Counted from the stretch's first letter, positions 21,481 to 32,711 are shown. The stretch is DNA of 35,362 bases from Mucidula mucida (GCA_015501055.1 JADNYV010000352.1:1-35362); one strand, 5' to 3'. A program made the numbers and translations. The notes: generated from the letters alone by a model not told the origin.

Positions 21481-21765
21481 ACTTGGCGCGTTGTCAGCCG
21501 GCTTACGTCGTGGGAAATAGACCACGTGATCTGCCAAACAAGAGGGTCTTACTGGCCATAATATGGTCTGAAGTTACAGCAAACAGCTTCACAGACCCTT
21601 AAATTGCCTTTTTTGGACAGTTCCGCTTATAGCGGGACCTGAAATTTCCTTATTTGGAGGCTCGTGCCTGACCAAAGTGGTCCATGACCCGTTATGATGT
21701 ATATATAGCTTCACTTCAAAGACCCCCGTGACCCGTTATGTGAATTTGCGGTCGAAACACTACAG
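21481..21765 (-). repeat. Right terminal inverted repeat of the SWIM-type transposon
   Basis: The inner block 21481-21576 and tip 21749-21765 pair with the left end. Between them lies about 140 bp absent from the left arm, containing the repeated words CCCGTTATG and ATGACCCGTTATG. This makes the two ends asymmetric. It also contains or adjoins the upstream region of the transposase gene (start 21430). Confidence 0.82.
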
Positions 21766-21993
21766 TATTTCCTTGTGCCACATACGGTAAACTAGACCGA
21801 AAGCACTGAACAGCCGGCAGAAGGCTTGACAGGCTCATTTCGGTATGTTTGTTCTCTATATGTACCGCCTTCAAGTGTTTGCTTATTCAGTAACAGGAAG
21901 AAGACGTACACACAGCCGTAATCATCATAATGATCACAGCCCGAATATCTCTTTTAATACCGCACTGCTTCACTCCAGTGCTTGTTCTTGATC
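21766..21993 (+). promoter_or_regulatory. Upstream region of DUF6535 copy C, right half of the split B/C spacer
   Basis: Homologous to 897-1058 beside copy A. It contains one arm (about 21905-21930) of the inverted repeat that bounds the copy-A segment. Since the transposon sits about 230 bp upstream of the copy C start, copy C keeps only this part of its former upstream sequence. No individual motif is claimed. Confidence 0.45.
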
Positions 21994-24900
21994 ATGTCCT
22001 CTACAACTTATGCGCCACGCTCCAACGAGCATTGTCTACCCGACATAGCTGTACCTTTCCCAGGCGCATGGGAGCCCGAACTTCCTACGGCAGCTGCCCA
22101 AACCTTTCAGGACACCCATACGCACAACGCGGATACACAGTACTGCAACCACGAGCACATCATGGACGAGGAAACGGAGGTTGACGCTGCTCCTTGTCCT
22201 TGCCATGTTGGAAAGAAGAGACGCCCGTTCTTCGGGGTTCATAAATACGCCAATACTACGTGATCGCACCAAGGTCAGCATTTACCCTTTTTCTGACTGA
22301 AATTGAGACTGATTCAACATAGTCAACGACCCATTCAACTACGAGCACAAGTACCCAGAGGATCTTCCGTATCAGGAAATGGCTCCTTACGCTAGATTGT
22401 GGAAGGCGTTCTTAGAAGAAAGCGCAAAAGTAGACGCTGACAAGGTCGCCGATTGGACGGACACCCTTGATGTTCTGCTTGTTTTTGTGGGTCTCCTATA
22501 CATCATGGTATCGTGACCATAGCTAACCTGATCCTCAGGCCGGATTGTTCTCCGCCGTAGTCTCCACTTTCGTGACCCAGACTTTCCAGAAGCTCGAGGT
22601 TGACCCCAACGACGTTGCTGTATCCCTCCTTTATGAGCTATGTGACCTTGTCCGTGCTCTCAACAACGATCAGTCTGCGGATACTATCCCGTGTTTCAAA
22701 GGCTCGCCTGCGTCTATGTTCCACCCGAGCAAAACAACAACTTGGGTTAACGGCCTCTGGTTCGTGAGCTTGGCTCTCAGCCTCACGACAGCGCTTGTCG
22801 CTGTCGTCACGAAGCAATGGATTCACCAATATGTGGCTTCGGTTAGTCTCGGCACACCTCGCGAGCATTGTCGCATCCGCCAGTTTCGATACATGAACCT
22901 ACAGACTTGGCAGGTTCCTCTTATAATCGGTCTCCTCCCAGTGCTCATGCACGCTGCTCTTGGCCTCTTCTTCGCGGGGCTTGTCACCTTGGTGTTGTCT
23001 CTACACACGGGTATCGCTATCACTACATCCTGCGTTGTAGGCCTAGCATTGGCCATATATACTATCACCAATCTCCTTCCTGTTTACAATGCCGCTTGTC
23101 CTTACAAAACGCCTTTGACACAATACACATATCCACCACTGCAGCGTCTATACGTCGCAGCCCATTTTTTCCTTGCTACGATCACTGGGTGCCGCTCCAA
23201 CTCAGTGATCACACGACTAGAGACGGACGGCATACCTTCATCGCTCGAAGAGGCCGAGAAACGTATTGTTGCGAAGCGTACAGACATCATTGATGCTAAT
23301 GTGGCTGCATGTCTCTACACTGTTTCGGATAACCCATCTGTTCAAGCGATCGTGTTACAAGCCCTCAGTAATATTCCACTGCACTGCGTACACATCCTCA
23401 AGAATGCACTTTGTTCCTATGATATTGAGGAGGCTATCAAGTCGACGCTTTACTCTCCGGAATACCTAGAATTTGATAAGCGTTCAGCGTATGAGCGACT
23501 CACAAGGAGCCTTACGATAATGTGGAGTCTTCTGTCGCATGAACCAGGGCACATCTTTGTCCCCGCCCTCCTAGATGTTGGTAAACCGGAACTTGCCGTC
23601 GAGTTTTTGCAGAAGGAGATAGTGAACCCGTCTATACAGCTGGACATTGTCGTTTGGGCCCAAATCCTCCGTAATGCATTCAATGAAGGGTATTCTTGGC
23701 TACAACCTGAGGAGCGGGACTCCCTCATCTGGCCAAAGTTATTGCATTCGCTCCTCAAACCCCACACCTGTCCGGAATGTAATCAACGCTCTGGCTTGAG
23801 GGGAAATCTTTGCAAGTTGTCAGTAGGTCAACGCAATGGTATTGCCCGGGACGGTACAGACTATGCTGATATGTCGATAAAAATCTTGGACTCTCCCGAT
23901 CCAGACATTGAAACGACTCACCCAATATTCTTCACACAGGCTTTGACGACCTTCATGCGACTGTCTGTTTCTGATCTTGTATTACACCTAACGTATCGTT
24001 GTTCATCGGAGACACACAATTGTTTGTCCATGACTACTGTCCGACCCCCGTCCGCTCATGGAAGCGGCAGCTCGGAAGATGATGTACCCAGCGACATCCA
24101 GCTTCGCCTTTCCCTAGTGCAATTGCGGGCGGTCCAGGCGACCAGTCGACACAATAGCACTTCCGCCTTTGGGCGAGTGATTGCCTGTATTTTCAGCAGC
24201 ATCGGAATAGAGGATCCAGACTGGGCGCATATTAATCACAATGGTGTTGTTAAGGCGACATTCACCACCTTGACCCACCTCGTCGTTTCTCGCGCTTTCG
24301 ATATAGACGGAATATTGTCCTTGACAGATTGGAAAAACATTGTTCAAGCTCTCTTCAGGACGCTGCTTCTGGAACCGAGACTTCATGCATCCTACCACTC
24401 GTGGATATCCGAATTTGTAGTGTCTCGAATTCTTCAGGTCGTGTTTGGCGAAGACTTGTGTGTTGCTGAGGACAGCCCCCTCCTAGCCAATGTAATTGAA
24501 GCCGCTGTATCTACAAGATGCCGTGTACTACTCCCAACGCTGTATGCCCACCTCCGTGAACGGGAGTGGCTCGATATCGCATGTTCAGTGCGCTTTCACC
24601 TCGATGAGGATTGTGACGCCGGAATGGTAAACGATTGTTCCTATTATTTCATGGCTGCCGCTTTTGTCCGCAGAATGAATGTTCTACAGGAACTGTCAAG
24701 TCCAGAATACGAGCAGACACTGCACTATGTTCGGAAACCATTCAATCTCCTCTCACTTGGAAAACTCCTCATGCTCTCCGATATTGAAAGACGGAAAGAG
24801 CTTCAATCTTTGGTACCATTCATCGAGCCAAGCACTTGGGCATCATTCGTCAGTAGCCTTCGGGTATTTGTCGAGTCCAAGGAATTCCAGATCGCGTATG

Positions 24901-25195
24901 AGGAGCAGGCATGTTTCAATGATCATCCGTATGAGGTCAGAGCTGTTCTGACCTACAATTCCTTCGAACAACTGGAAACAGCGCTGCTTCATCTTGCATT
25001 CAGACAAAGGTATCCGTCTGGGAAATCATCTTATCTACAAGTGGTATTAGTCTACTCCTCCCTGACTTTTTTTCCTAGCTAACCTCGTGCTCTCATTAGA
25101 TGTCCCAACGAATCCGGCAATTCTCGAAGCGCGTGGCAGGAGATTTGCTCGGGTCGACTGAGGTAGAGACTTATGACAAACAGGAGACTGTTTGA
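21994..25195 (+). CDS. DUF6535-family membrane protein, copy C, near-complete
   Basis: Function unknown; predicted integral membrane protein. Model: exon 1 21994-22273, intron 22274-22322, exon 2 22323-22486, intron 22487-22538, exon 3 22539-25043, intron 25044-25099, exon 4 25100-25195. Exons 2-4 give about 920 residues. After FNYEHKYPEDLPYQEM come about four hydrophobic segments: AGLFSAVVSTFV; WFVSLALSLTTALVAVV; VPLIIGLLPVLMHAALGLFF; and a last one through VVGLALAIYTITNLLPVY. About 650 residues of mostly helical, cytosol-type sequence follow. One problem: in the only exon 1 frame that matches exon 2, codon 90 is TGA (22261-22263), just before the donor, and B shares it. Translation may instead start at ATG 22379 in exon 2, or a different first exon is used. 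This is the best-preserved copy here. Confidence 0.75.
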
Positions 25196-25629
25196 TGAGC
25201 CGGTTGTTTTTAAAGTAATAAAGTGCAGGATAGATATCGAGTCCAAATTATGACATGACCATGGTACAGCTCATATCAGCATCATTAGGCGCGGCACAGT
25301 GGAAGAAAGCACTAGCACTAGCACTATCCCAAGGGAGGGTCTCGTGATGTATAGGTGAACGGAAAGAAGTAGAATTTCCTAACAAAGATCCGCTGCATTC
25401 ACGAAAGATGTCTCAAATGATATTGCGCCACATAAGTACCCAACTCATGTTTTTGTTTGTCGGAGATTGAAACATGGATCAGTAACTTGTCTGTCGCTGA
25501 GTCGCGATAATGATCTCTCAATACAACAACAGAACAACAGGACTGAACAACAGCCAGACATTGATTATTGTTCGAAGAGTGTCTTTTATAATTCGGAATG
25601 AAATGCGAGTCGTTCCATCCACCGATACT
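25196..25629. other. Intergenic, no gene seen
   Basis: It holds the 3' flank of DUF6535 copy C and the upstream region of the next small gene. A repeated AGCACT word (CACTAGCACTAGCACTA, about 25308-25324) is the only visible local repeat. A minus-strand frame across 25399-25896 is the shadow of the following gene. Confidence 0.5.
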
Positions 25630-26241
25630 ATGAGCGCACCAAACTGGACCCAGCCATTCCCGCCAGCATCTCCGCTCGCGCTTCCTTCTGCGGACGCGCT
25701 TGACAGCAGGTGGGAAACGTACTTGATCGCTCTCAGGAGCTGGGAGGATGCGCGGAAACGACGAAGTGACAGTCTCTGTGAGGCTTTCTTTGAGGCATTC
25801 TCCCAAAGCATCACTTCCGATCCTCCAATATCTTGGATGATATGGATCAAGTATCATCTCAAGAGGGAGAGCACGACTCTGTGAGTTGAACTCCATATCA
25901 GATTACTGCTAGAATCCTAATAAGAGTGAAGGCGAGTCCGTCACATTCGAAAGCGATTGAAATATTACGGAGGAGACAAAGCGCGAAATACGCAGGCTAG
26001 AATGGACTGGCATGATTATCACACGAGAGAGGCGGGGTCGACATATTTTCAAGAAAGCTTCCTAGCACGTCACAACTTCGTCAACCCGTATAACGCTGAC
26101 CCGTTCAATGGATCACCCACAGAAGCTTTGCTGAAGTCGGCTGTGCGGTTTGCGTGGGATATCGTTGACCGCTGGAAAGCAGAGCGGCCTGAGCTCGCAC
26201 CTGTAACGACTGCATGTCCAAAGAATCCGTTCCAATGTTGA
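25630..26241 (+). CDS. Small hypothetical protein, two exons
   Basis: The family is not recognised. Exons 25630-25880 and 25932-26241 joined by a 51-nt intron (GTGAGT..AAG, phase 2) give 186 residues. The N-terminus is Pro/Ser-rich. Then comes an amphipathic, Arg-rich helix (SWEDARKRRSD), a basic segment at the exon junction (RVRHIRKRLKYYGGDKAR) and a second helical region (LLKSAVRFAWDIVDRWKAE). No signal peptide, membrane span or known catalytic motif is visible. The start is the first ATG of the open frame and is preceded by an in-frame stop region. The perfect phase match and codon-like composition support a real gene. It is the first gene of the conserved-looking right block. Confidence 0.6.
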
Positions 26242-26939
26242 TGTACGCTCTGGAAGCGTTGATTATCTCGATAAAACTTATGGGCTCCTCAAGCCTGATG
26301 ATTCAGACAATCACGATTGGATGTACTGCTGAACGAGTAGCGCACCAATCATACCGGTAACACACGCGTCCATCTTCAAAATCCGACCTAGTCATTCAAA
26401 TTGACGAGCACGGAGGTCCTTTACGATGCAGAATAAGATCCTCGGAACCCCGCGGTGTGACGGCGCAGCAGCAGTGGTAATCGCGGAGTGAGTGCCAGTG
26501 ACATTCTGCTTCTTCGTCTCTGGATGGAGGGGGGGCTGGGAAACGTAAGTCGCGACAAGTCTTGATGTTAAGGACGATGGAGCCGCGTGCACCACTGGGC
26601 CAGGAAGTTATAAGCGGCGAAGGAGCATATGCATGTCGGCTGAGAGAACTCGAGCATGGTTGTAGGAAGGATGAAGAGATAGCCTATGATGGGCAGACAT
26701 GTCCCGTAGGGCCTATCATCCATGGAGCTCTGCACATGTAAGGCATCCGCGTCGTGCTTCCAGTAGGCTGAGGTCAAGAAACTCGGTAAATTACCTGCGG
26801 TTTAAAGGACTGCGACATTCCCACGGATCTCGATCTAATCTTATCTCCGGATCCAGGTCGACTGACCCCTGAAAATCGCGTCACCGCATATGCAGTCGCC
26901 ATCATCATCCCCAACAATTCGACTTGTCTCTGTACTACG
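26242..26939. other. Intergenic, no gene seen
   Basis: Minus-strand open frames here (26392-26595, 26568-26777) have no motifs and no splice continuity. The 120 bp just before 26940 is open in the frame of the next gene (from about 26805), so a longer N-terminus with a spliced upstream exon cannot be excluded. Confidence 0.45.
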
Positions 26940-28048
26940 ATGTGCAGTCCTTTTCCCCCCGGTCGCTCTGTGAAGACAGCTCTATTACTCGCCACAGTAC
27001 CGACTCTCTCTTCACCACACTTCTTAGCTCCGGCCATTATAGCAGCTGCGACAGAGGCCCAGAACCGGCTCGTTATTGTACTATTCTCCCGTCTGTTTAA
27101 CGACCGCGGCTCTCGTTGGGACGACGTGCACGACTTGCTTTCTTTTGTGTATGTTCAAGCTACCAAAGTAGCCCAGGACCTTGGGAAAATCTTGCTCCAT
27201 GTCGATGTTGTATTGCGGGGAATGCATGCGAGCGTGCCGGATATTGAGGACGGTGTTGACAAGGTGTTCAGAGTTAGAGGAGGTAAGAGATCTGAAACCG
27301 CTCAAAATACGCTGAGCTCGTTCCTTCAGATGCCATCGCGGCCGAATTGCCTCTCTCACTGGCTACTGTAAGGCAGACTTATGTCCAGCGTGACGAAGAC
27401 GTTGTTGTAGGCATAGAACCGAGTTCGCCAACTGAAGGCACCAAGCCTACTCTGTATCCCGTTGTGGCGCTTGGCGGGACATTTGACCATCTTCATGCTG
27501 GTCATAAGATCCTGCTGAGCATGGCGCTTTGGATAACGGGGGAGAAGATCATTGTGGGTGTTACAGGTGAGCACGGTCAGAACGTAAACATTGTTTGTTG
27601 ATCTCTGCCGTAGACGATGCCCTTCTCAAAAACAAGTCGAACAAAGATGTACTAGAAAACATCACGACCCGCAAGTACCATGTTCGCCAGTTTATGGAAC
27701 TCTTCGTCCCGGGATTGGTGTACGATGTTGTCTCCATCAACGACGTGTATGGCCCAACCGGTTCGGATCCTAACATCCAGGCCCTCGTCGTTAGCCACGA
27801 GACTCTTTCTGGGGCTCATGCTAGTGGGTGCTACATTTTGTTCATCTCAAGGTATTCTCACGAGCCCGACAGTCGCTTCTCATCGCGAGTCACACAGTCT
27901 CCCCGCCCTCAAACCCTTTGTTATCGATGTCATCTCCCACAACTCCAGCAAGCTGGATCCGAGTGATCTACAGATGATCAAGGACACCAAGATCAGCAGC
28001 ACGTTCATTCGGGAGTGGATTGTAAACCAAGAGCAGACTGTTAGTTAG
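26940..28048 (+). CDS. CAB4: Pantetheine-phosphate adenylyltransferase (coenzyme A synthesis)
   Basis: Transfers AMP from ATP to 4'-phosphopantetheine, giving dephospho-CoA, the penultimate step of coenzyme A synthesis, in the cytosol. Four exons: 26940-27282, 27330-27566, 27614-27823 and 27873-28048; introns 46-49 nt, all phase 1; 321 residues. The nucleotidyltransferase signature GGTFDHLHAGHK (HxGH = HAGH) is at residues 163-174, the substrate-site region KYHVRQFMELF follows, and the second signature ISSTFIR lies near 304-310. The fungal N-terminal extension (about 160 residues) includes SRLFNDRGSRWDDVHDLLSFVYVQA-like sequence typical of the yeast Cab4 type. There is no fused dephospho-CoA kinase domain, as in other fungi. 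The symbol is by analogy with yeast. The start ATG is the first in frame but lies only 20 residues before conserved sequence. Confidence 0.92.
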
Positions 28049-28855
28049 GGAACGAGAGACAAAGGTTGTAAAGGTTGTATTATGATGTAATCTCATCAAT
28101 CATTGTCGACCAGATCTGACAGAAACTGTCAATCTGTATGTATTCGGACTACTCGCTGTTTCCGCAAATAGAACACTGCTTTGGGGGCGCAAGCGTAAGG
28201 ATCTGCGCCACAGAAGCTGCGCTGATCATCCTCGAGGAATACGGACAACTGAGGCGTCATTGTACTTACGGCTCCTACCTTGACTGCGCTCAGTCGACAG
28301 GTCATCCTTCTTCCTCCATCCCAGGTTGTGGACTGCGTCCAGCTCCACCATGCTTTAGGTAGTCTTTAGAAAACAAGGAGAATCAGAAGCACCTCCGATC
28401 CGAGATAAAGCGGACAAACAATCAAAGTGCACGTGAAAAGAAGGTAAGTATCAGCTTGCGGTTCCTCATTACTGACATCAAACACGCTCTTAGCATGCGT
28501 CCAGCACCGATATCTCTTTACACGCGCTGTTCAGTAAACGTCGCCACGGACGGCTTCATTGGGACGGCTTCCTGGAATGTCGGAGGAACATACTATTAAG
28601 TATGCCGGTGTCTCAGAACGCACACTGCTTAGCTCTCTTCGCTGACTAGCCGTACCCGTATGAGGACGAGTCAATCATCGGTCAACGCAGCGCGTTTAGG
28701 GGCAGTCCGTCCGTCCCTTCGGCCGAGAATTCCAGGGTATAAGCTAACCCGGAGCAGATGATATAAAACGACCTCTGATCTTGACGCCGACCAGCACCGT
28801 TACGACTCGTTGGAGCAGGACCACCTATTCTGAAGCACTGGCATACTTCATTAGA
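28049..28855. other. Intergenic, no gene seen
   Basis: It contains the 3' flank of the adenylyltransferase gene and the upstream region of the MFS transporter. Short frames (28138-28362, and the in-frame lead 28781-28855 before the transporter ATG) have no recognisable content. Confidence 0.5.
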
Positions 28856-30822
28856 ATGTCATCTCCTACCTCAGAAAAGCCTACTTTGGGCATGCGCTGG
28901 AAATCATGGGGCGTAAAATGGAGGTCCTCGTACTGGTTTGTTACTTTCGTAGTGTGGTTGGGTTTGTACGCTATCATTCCGACGATGCACAGAACTAAAG
29001 CAAGTTTTGCCTCCCAGGTGTTCTTACGGATCTCGTTGTCTATTCCATTATCGTTCCAGTGATTCCTTTTGAGCTGGAAAGTCTGGGCTACTCTGATGTT
29101 TCGACACTGACTGGATGGCTTCTCTTCGCTTATGTCTGTTCGCTCTTCATCGTTTGTGACAATTGCTGACCTCCTTCTGTGCAGTCCGCCGGTCTTGCGC
29201 TTTGTAAGTGTAGTGGGTCTCCCGAGTCCGCCTGCTTACGGTCAAAATCTCCTCAGCTACTGTGTTCGTTTCGATGTTCGCGGAGACTTACAAGTCTCGG
29301 CAGGTTCCCCTCCTAGTAGGGAATACGATACTGATCGGATCCCAAATCATGTTCATGGAGGCGCCCGTTTACTGGGTGATGTGCTTGGCTCGCGCCTTGC
29401 AGGGAATCGGATCGACGATGGTCTGGGTAGTCGGGCTCGCGTTGATGTAAGTTGTTCTTTATGATGATACGACTTTGTTCAGACTCGACTAGTTGCGATG
29501 TAACCCCCGAGGCTCTGGTTGGACGTCAGTTTTCAGAAATAGCAGACCAAGTTCATTATACTGATTTGTCTACAGGGCAACTCGGACTTGCACTGTCTGG
29601 GCTCACGGTTGGGTTTGTAATCGTTTCTCATCATCTGCGGTCGAAGTTCATGATTATTCGTCATATAGGACGCTAATGGGTCCACCGCTCGGCGGTGCTT
29701 TGTATTCCCATCTCGGATTCCGAGCCCCTTTTGTCCTGGGCATTATCTTTGCGTTTGTCGATTTGATCGGACGTATCCTCATCGTTGAGAAATCGATTGG
29801 TCCTGCTGCTACTAACATAACTTCCCCGGACGAGGAAAAGGCCGACGCACCTACCGAAGGAAATGTAGTCGAGCGAGCTGATCCAAGCGAAATTGCTGCC
29901 GCACCAAAGGCTTCGCCTAACTTCGGACGTGTCTTAATTACACTTTCCAAATCTCCCAGAGCGCTTGTCGCTGGCTACATCGGGATGGCATATGGGTACG
30001 CCGTACATGTCTGCCTTTCGTACGCCTTCTGACTTGCCTTGTAGCGTGATGGCAGGTCTACAGGATACCATTCTGTCTTTGCGTTTGAACGACGTGTGGG
30101 GTCTTGACTCCTCTAAGATTGGTCTTGTTATGCTTGCCGCTGTTATCCCGACGATTTTCGGCGAGTTTCTTTCGTTCGCCCCATATTGGAGCATTGATCC
30201 TATTGTATCCAAGCACCCCCAATCTTCGGTTGGCTCTCTGACCGCCAAGGGACCGCATTGATCATGCTGATAGGTATCCTCATGGCTATCCCGTGGTGCG
30301 GTGCAATGATCGTCGAAGGCCCTTTGGGTCTCTTCATCGCGGCGTACGCTCTTCAAAGTTCGTGTGTATTACAAATTCCCACTGTCATGCTAAGTCCTTC
30401 TCTGTAGGCTTCTTCATGTCGAGCGTCGTATCGCCTCTATGCGCCGAGCTGGCCGCCGTGGGTAGAAGTATAGAGGGCATCGGTTGTAAGACCTTCGATA
30501 ACCTGCTTTTCACGAGTTAATGCATTACTAGACGCTCATGTACACGGTATTTTCAATTTCTCCTTTGGAGTTGGTTCTACTCGTATGTAGTTTCTCAATC
30601 ATCGCTGCTCTTTCACTAATATGAACTATAGTCGGGCCCATTGTTGGCGGCCAATTTTATGATCACCTTTCTCGGGGATTCATGCTGTCCTATGTCTTCT
30701 TGATGGCTGTTCTCGGTTGTGGGGTGGTTCTGACATTTTTCTACTCCGGAGACGTCTCTATTGCTTTCAAGATCTATCACCGAAACGCCATTAGTTTACA
30801 GCAACGAGGAAACGTGGCGTAA
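28856..30822 (+). CDS. Major facilitator superfamily transporter, drug:H+ antiporter type
   Basis: Probable 12-segment membrane transporter, substrate unknown. Twelve phase-consistent exons: 28856-28961, 29018-29133, 29185-29203, 29257-29446, 29493-29524, 29576-29612, 29669-29995, 30045-30160, 30214-30357, 30408-30485, 30532-30582 and 30632-30822; 468 residues. Visible marks: first hydrophobic hairpin with VLTDLVVYSIIVPVIPFELE; ETYKSRQVPLLVGN after the second segment; LARALQGIGSTMVWVVGLAL; and GTLMGPPLGGALYSHLGFRAPF near residue 170, which is motif C of the 12-segment drug antiporters. A charged central loop (about 205-245) and the second six segments follow, with PPIFGWLSDRQG as the half-two loop motif. 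Eleven introns are 45-56 nt; the one at 30161-30213 has a GC donor (GCGAGT). Intact and probably functional. Vesicular amine-type or multidrug export are both possible. Confidence 0.9.
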
Positions 30823-31407
30823 ACGTGTCAGTCTTTACATGGATCGTATAGAGTAAAATCATCTTCTCATAATCACAGTATCTCTTCTCCCTCGTTCAGT
30901 TCTCTCTTCTTTTGGCCTAGAATACGCCGTCCTCGGTGTAACCTGAGATCTGTAGAGTTGAGAACCAGTAGCCGTAAGTGCAGGTATGAGATAGCCTGGA
31001 CAGCGGAGACGAAGGAGAAAGCTCGGCGGCGCGGTATCGTGGTTTACTCTCAGCTAATGATGATCGTCGGGCGCAATGGACACAAATGAATGCGAGAGTG
31101 TACAGATGTCATGATCTTCTCCACGTGGATTGTGGCAGAATGTCGGAGTTCGCGTAACTTGAATGGTATTGCATGACGCATGGGTCCGTACGTCCTTAAC
31201 CTCTTTTGCTACTCACTTCTCGCTTGATATGTCCGTCCATCTCCAGGGACTCTATCCTTCGAACAGCAGCGTGGCTTTCAGGGCCCCTATCCTTTCCTCG
31301 TGGCCGGGAAAATGTCGGCGCATCGGCTCGCAGATGCGTTATCTACTTGAACACCTCAATCTCCGGAACCAGCCTCCGATTTCACCGTATCCACCACGCC
31401 CACCGCC
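30823..31407. other. Intergenic between transporter and lactonase-type gene, no gene seen
   Basis: It holds the 3' flank of the transporter and the upstream region of the propeller gene. A frame at 31163-31486 overlaps the next gene start out of phase and is dismissed. A pyrimidine-rich tract (about 30885-30910, TCTTCTCCCTCG..) is the only compositional feature. Confidence 0.5.
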
Positions 31408-32539
31408 ATGTCGTTTCGCATTCTGGTGGCCTCGTATTCCAACAGTATCTATACGCTGGAATTCGACCCAGTTGCGCGCTCTCTAGCTCGCATTGCGTCT
31501 ATTGAAGTGGGACATCATCCTTCGTGGATTACGTTCCACCCCAAAGATCGCTCCTTGGTTTTTACTGGTCTTGAGCAGGCCGATGGAAAGATTCTAGCGT
31601 TGAAATATAATGCACAAGGTGAAGGCCGCGTCGTCGCAGAGGCTCCTAGCGGCGGTGCCGATCCGTGTTCTCTTCATGCCACAGACGACGATTTGCTGAT
31701 TGCCAATGTCGGTGAATCTGCACGCCCTATTATATATATCGCTCATATTCTTTTAGTATTCTTCCGGACGCGTTTCTGTTCTCCCAATCTCGGTCGACGC
31801 TCCGTACATCCTTACCCAAACTCCTATTACTACCCAACTCTCCGGAGCTGGTCCCAGACTCGACAGGCAAACTGCGCCACATCCGCACCACGTTTATCCT
31901 GTAGGGAACAGAATTCTTGTCCCAGATCTCGGTGGTGATCGCGTATACACCTTTGAGAAAAAGGCAGGCGCCTGGAGGCCCACCGAAAGCCTTGAGCACG
32001 AAGCAGGTAGCGGCCCGCGACACGTTGCCTGCTACAGTAAGTTATATGCCCTTGCTCTTTACGCCGTAAATTTACATATCGTAGATGGCGTTCTCTATAC
32101 GCTCCTGGAACTCACCAGCAGCCTTTCTGCCCACCGGTCCGGTGTCCTTATCAACACCGTTCCGACCATGTTGAATCCGCCGCCCCTTCCTAACGACATG
32201 CTCGCGGCAGAAATCCTGATACCCAGCGTTAACACAAGCTTCCCCAGACCGTTTATCTATGTCTCCAACCGCAACGACCCGTCGCCGGAGGGTGACTTCA
32301 TTTCGATATTTGACATCGAGGATAACGGTGCGGCGAAGCTGGTGAAGGAGGTGCGATCTGGCTTGAAGCATGCCCGAGGAATGCAGTTTGGCGGCCCAGA
32401 TGACAAGTGGCTGGTTGTTGGAGGAGCACTTGGAGGTGGTGTCAAGGTGTTTCAACGCACGAATGGCGGGAAAGGTCTGGAAGAGGTAGCATCAAGTACG
32501 GAGGCTACAGATTCTCCTACTGGCTTCCTATGGATGTGA
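31408..32539 (+). CDS. Lactonase-type seven-bladed beta-propeller protein
   Basis: Resembles the 6-phosphogluconolactonase-like propeller family (Pfam Lactonase), whose members hydrolyse sugar or muconate-type lactones. Three exons: 31408-31707, 31757-32036 and 32085-32539; introns 49 and 48 nt; 344 residues, the usual length. Blade signatures include SIYTLEFDP near the start, HHPSWITFHPKDRSLVFTG, PHPHHVYPVGNRILVPDLGG around residue 140, SGPRHVACY around 185 and FIYVSNRND around 255. The start ATG is preceded by CCGCC and followed at once by the first strand. No signal peptide, so cytosolic. Intact. The substrate is not predictable from sequence, and many fungal relatives are uncharacterised. 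Confidence 0.85.
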
Positions 32540-32711
32540 GAAGTTACGAGTTTATGAGCTGTTTAGTCGTGTTGTTCTCAGATCACGAATACCGGTGTAT
32601 AGCAGATTATAGTATTCAAGCCATTATGTCGTGAGTAAGTAAAGAAGTTCAAGTAATTAGTCCGTCGAATAACATGATAGTCCAAACCCTCAAAGCAATA
32701 TTCGGGCGAAT
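32540..32711. other. Short spacer between convergent genes
   Basis: 172 bp separates the stop of the propeller gene (plus) from the stop of the chitin deacetylase gene (minus). Both 3' untranslated regions must lie here and may overlap. AT-rich; no hairpin stands out. Confidence 0.5.

Larger units (their letters stand above)
18056..21765 (-). mobile_element. 3,710-bp autonomous MULE/SWIM-type DNA transposon
   Basis: The ends are CTGTAGCGTTTCGACCG at 18056-18072 and, inverted, CTGTAGTGTTTCGACCG at 21765-21749. Comparison with the empty homologous site near 885-905 (AAAAGTATTTCC) shows that exactly this segment is inserted and that only TA (18054-18055 and 21766-21767) is duplicated. A single six-exon transposase gene fills the interior on the minus strand and is open throughout. 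The complete frame and well-matched inner repeats suggest a young, possibly still active copy. MULEs normally duplicate 8-11 bp, so the family assignment rests on the protein rather than on the target site. Confidence 0.88.

Noticed and set aside
25399..25896. 165-codon minus-strand frame
   Set aside because: It is the antisense shadow of the two-exon gene at 25630-26241, which has phase-correct splicing and better coding character.
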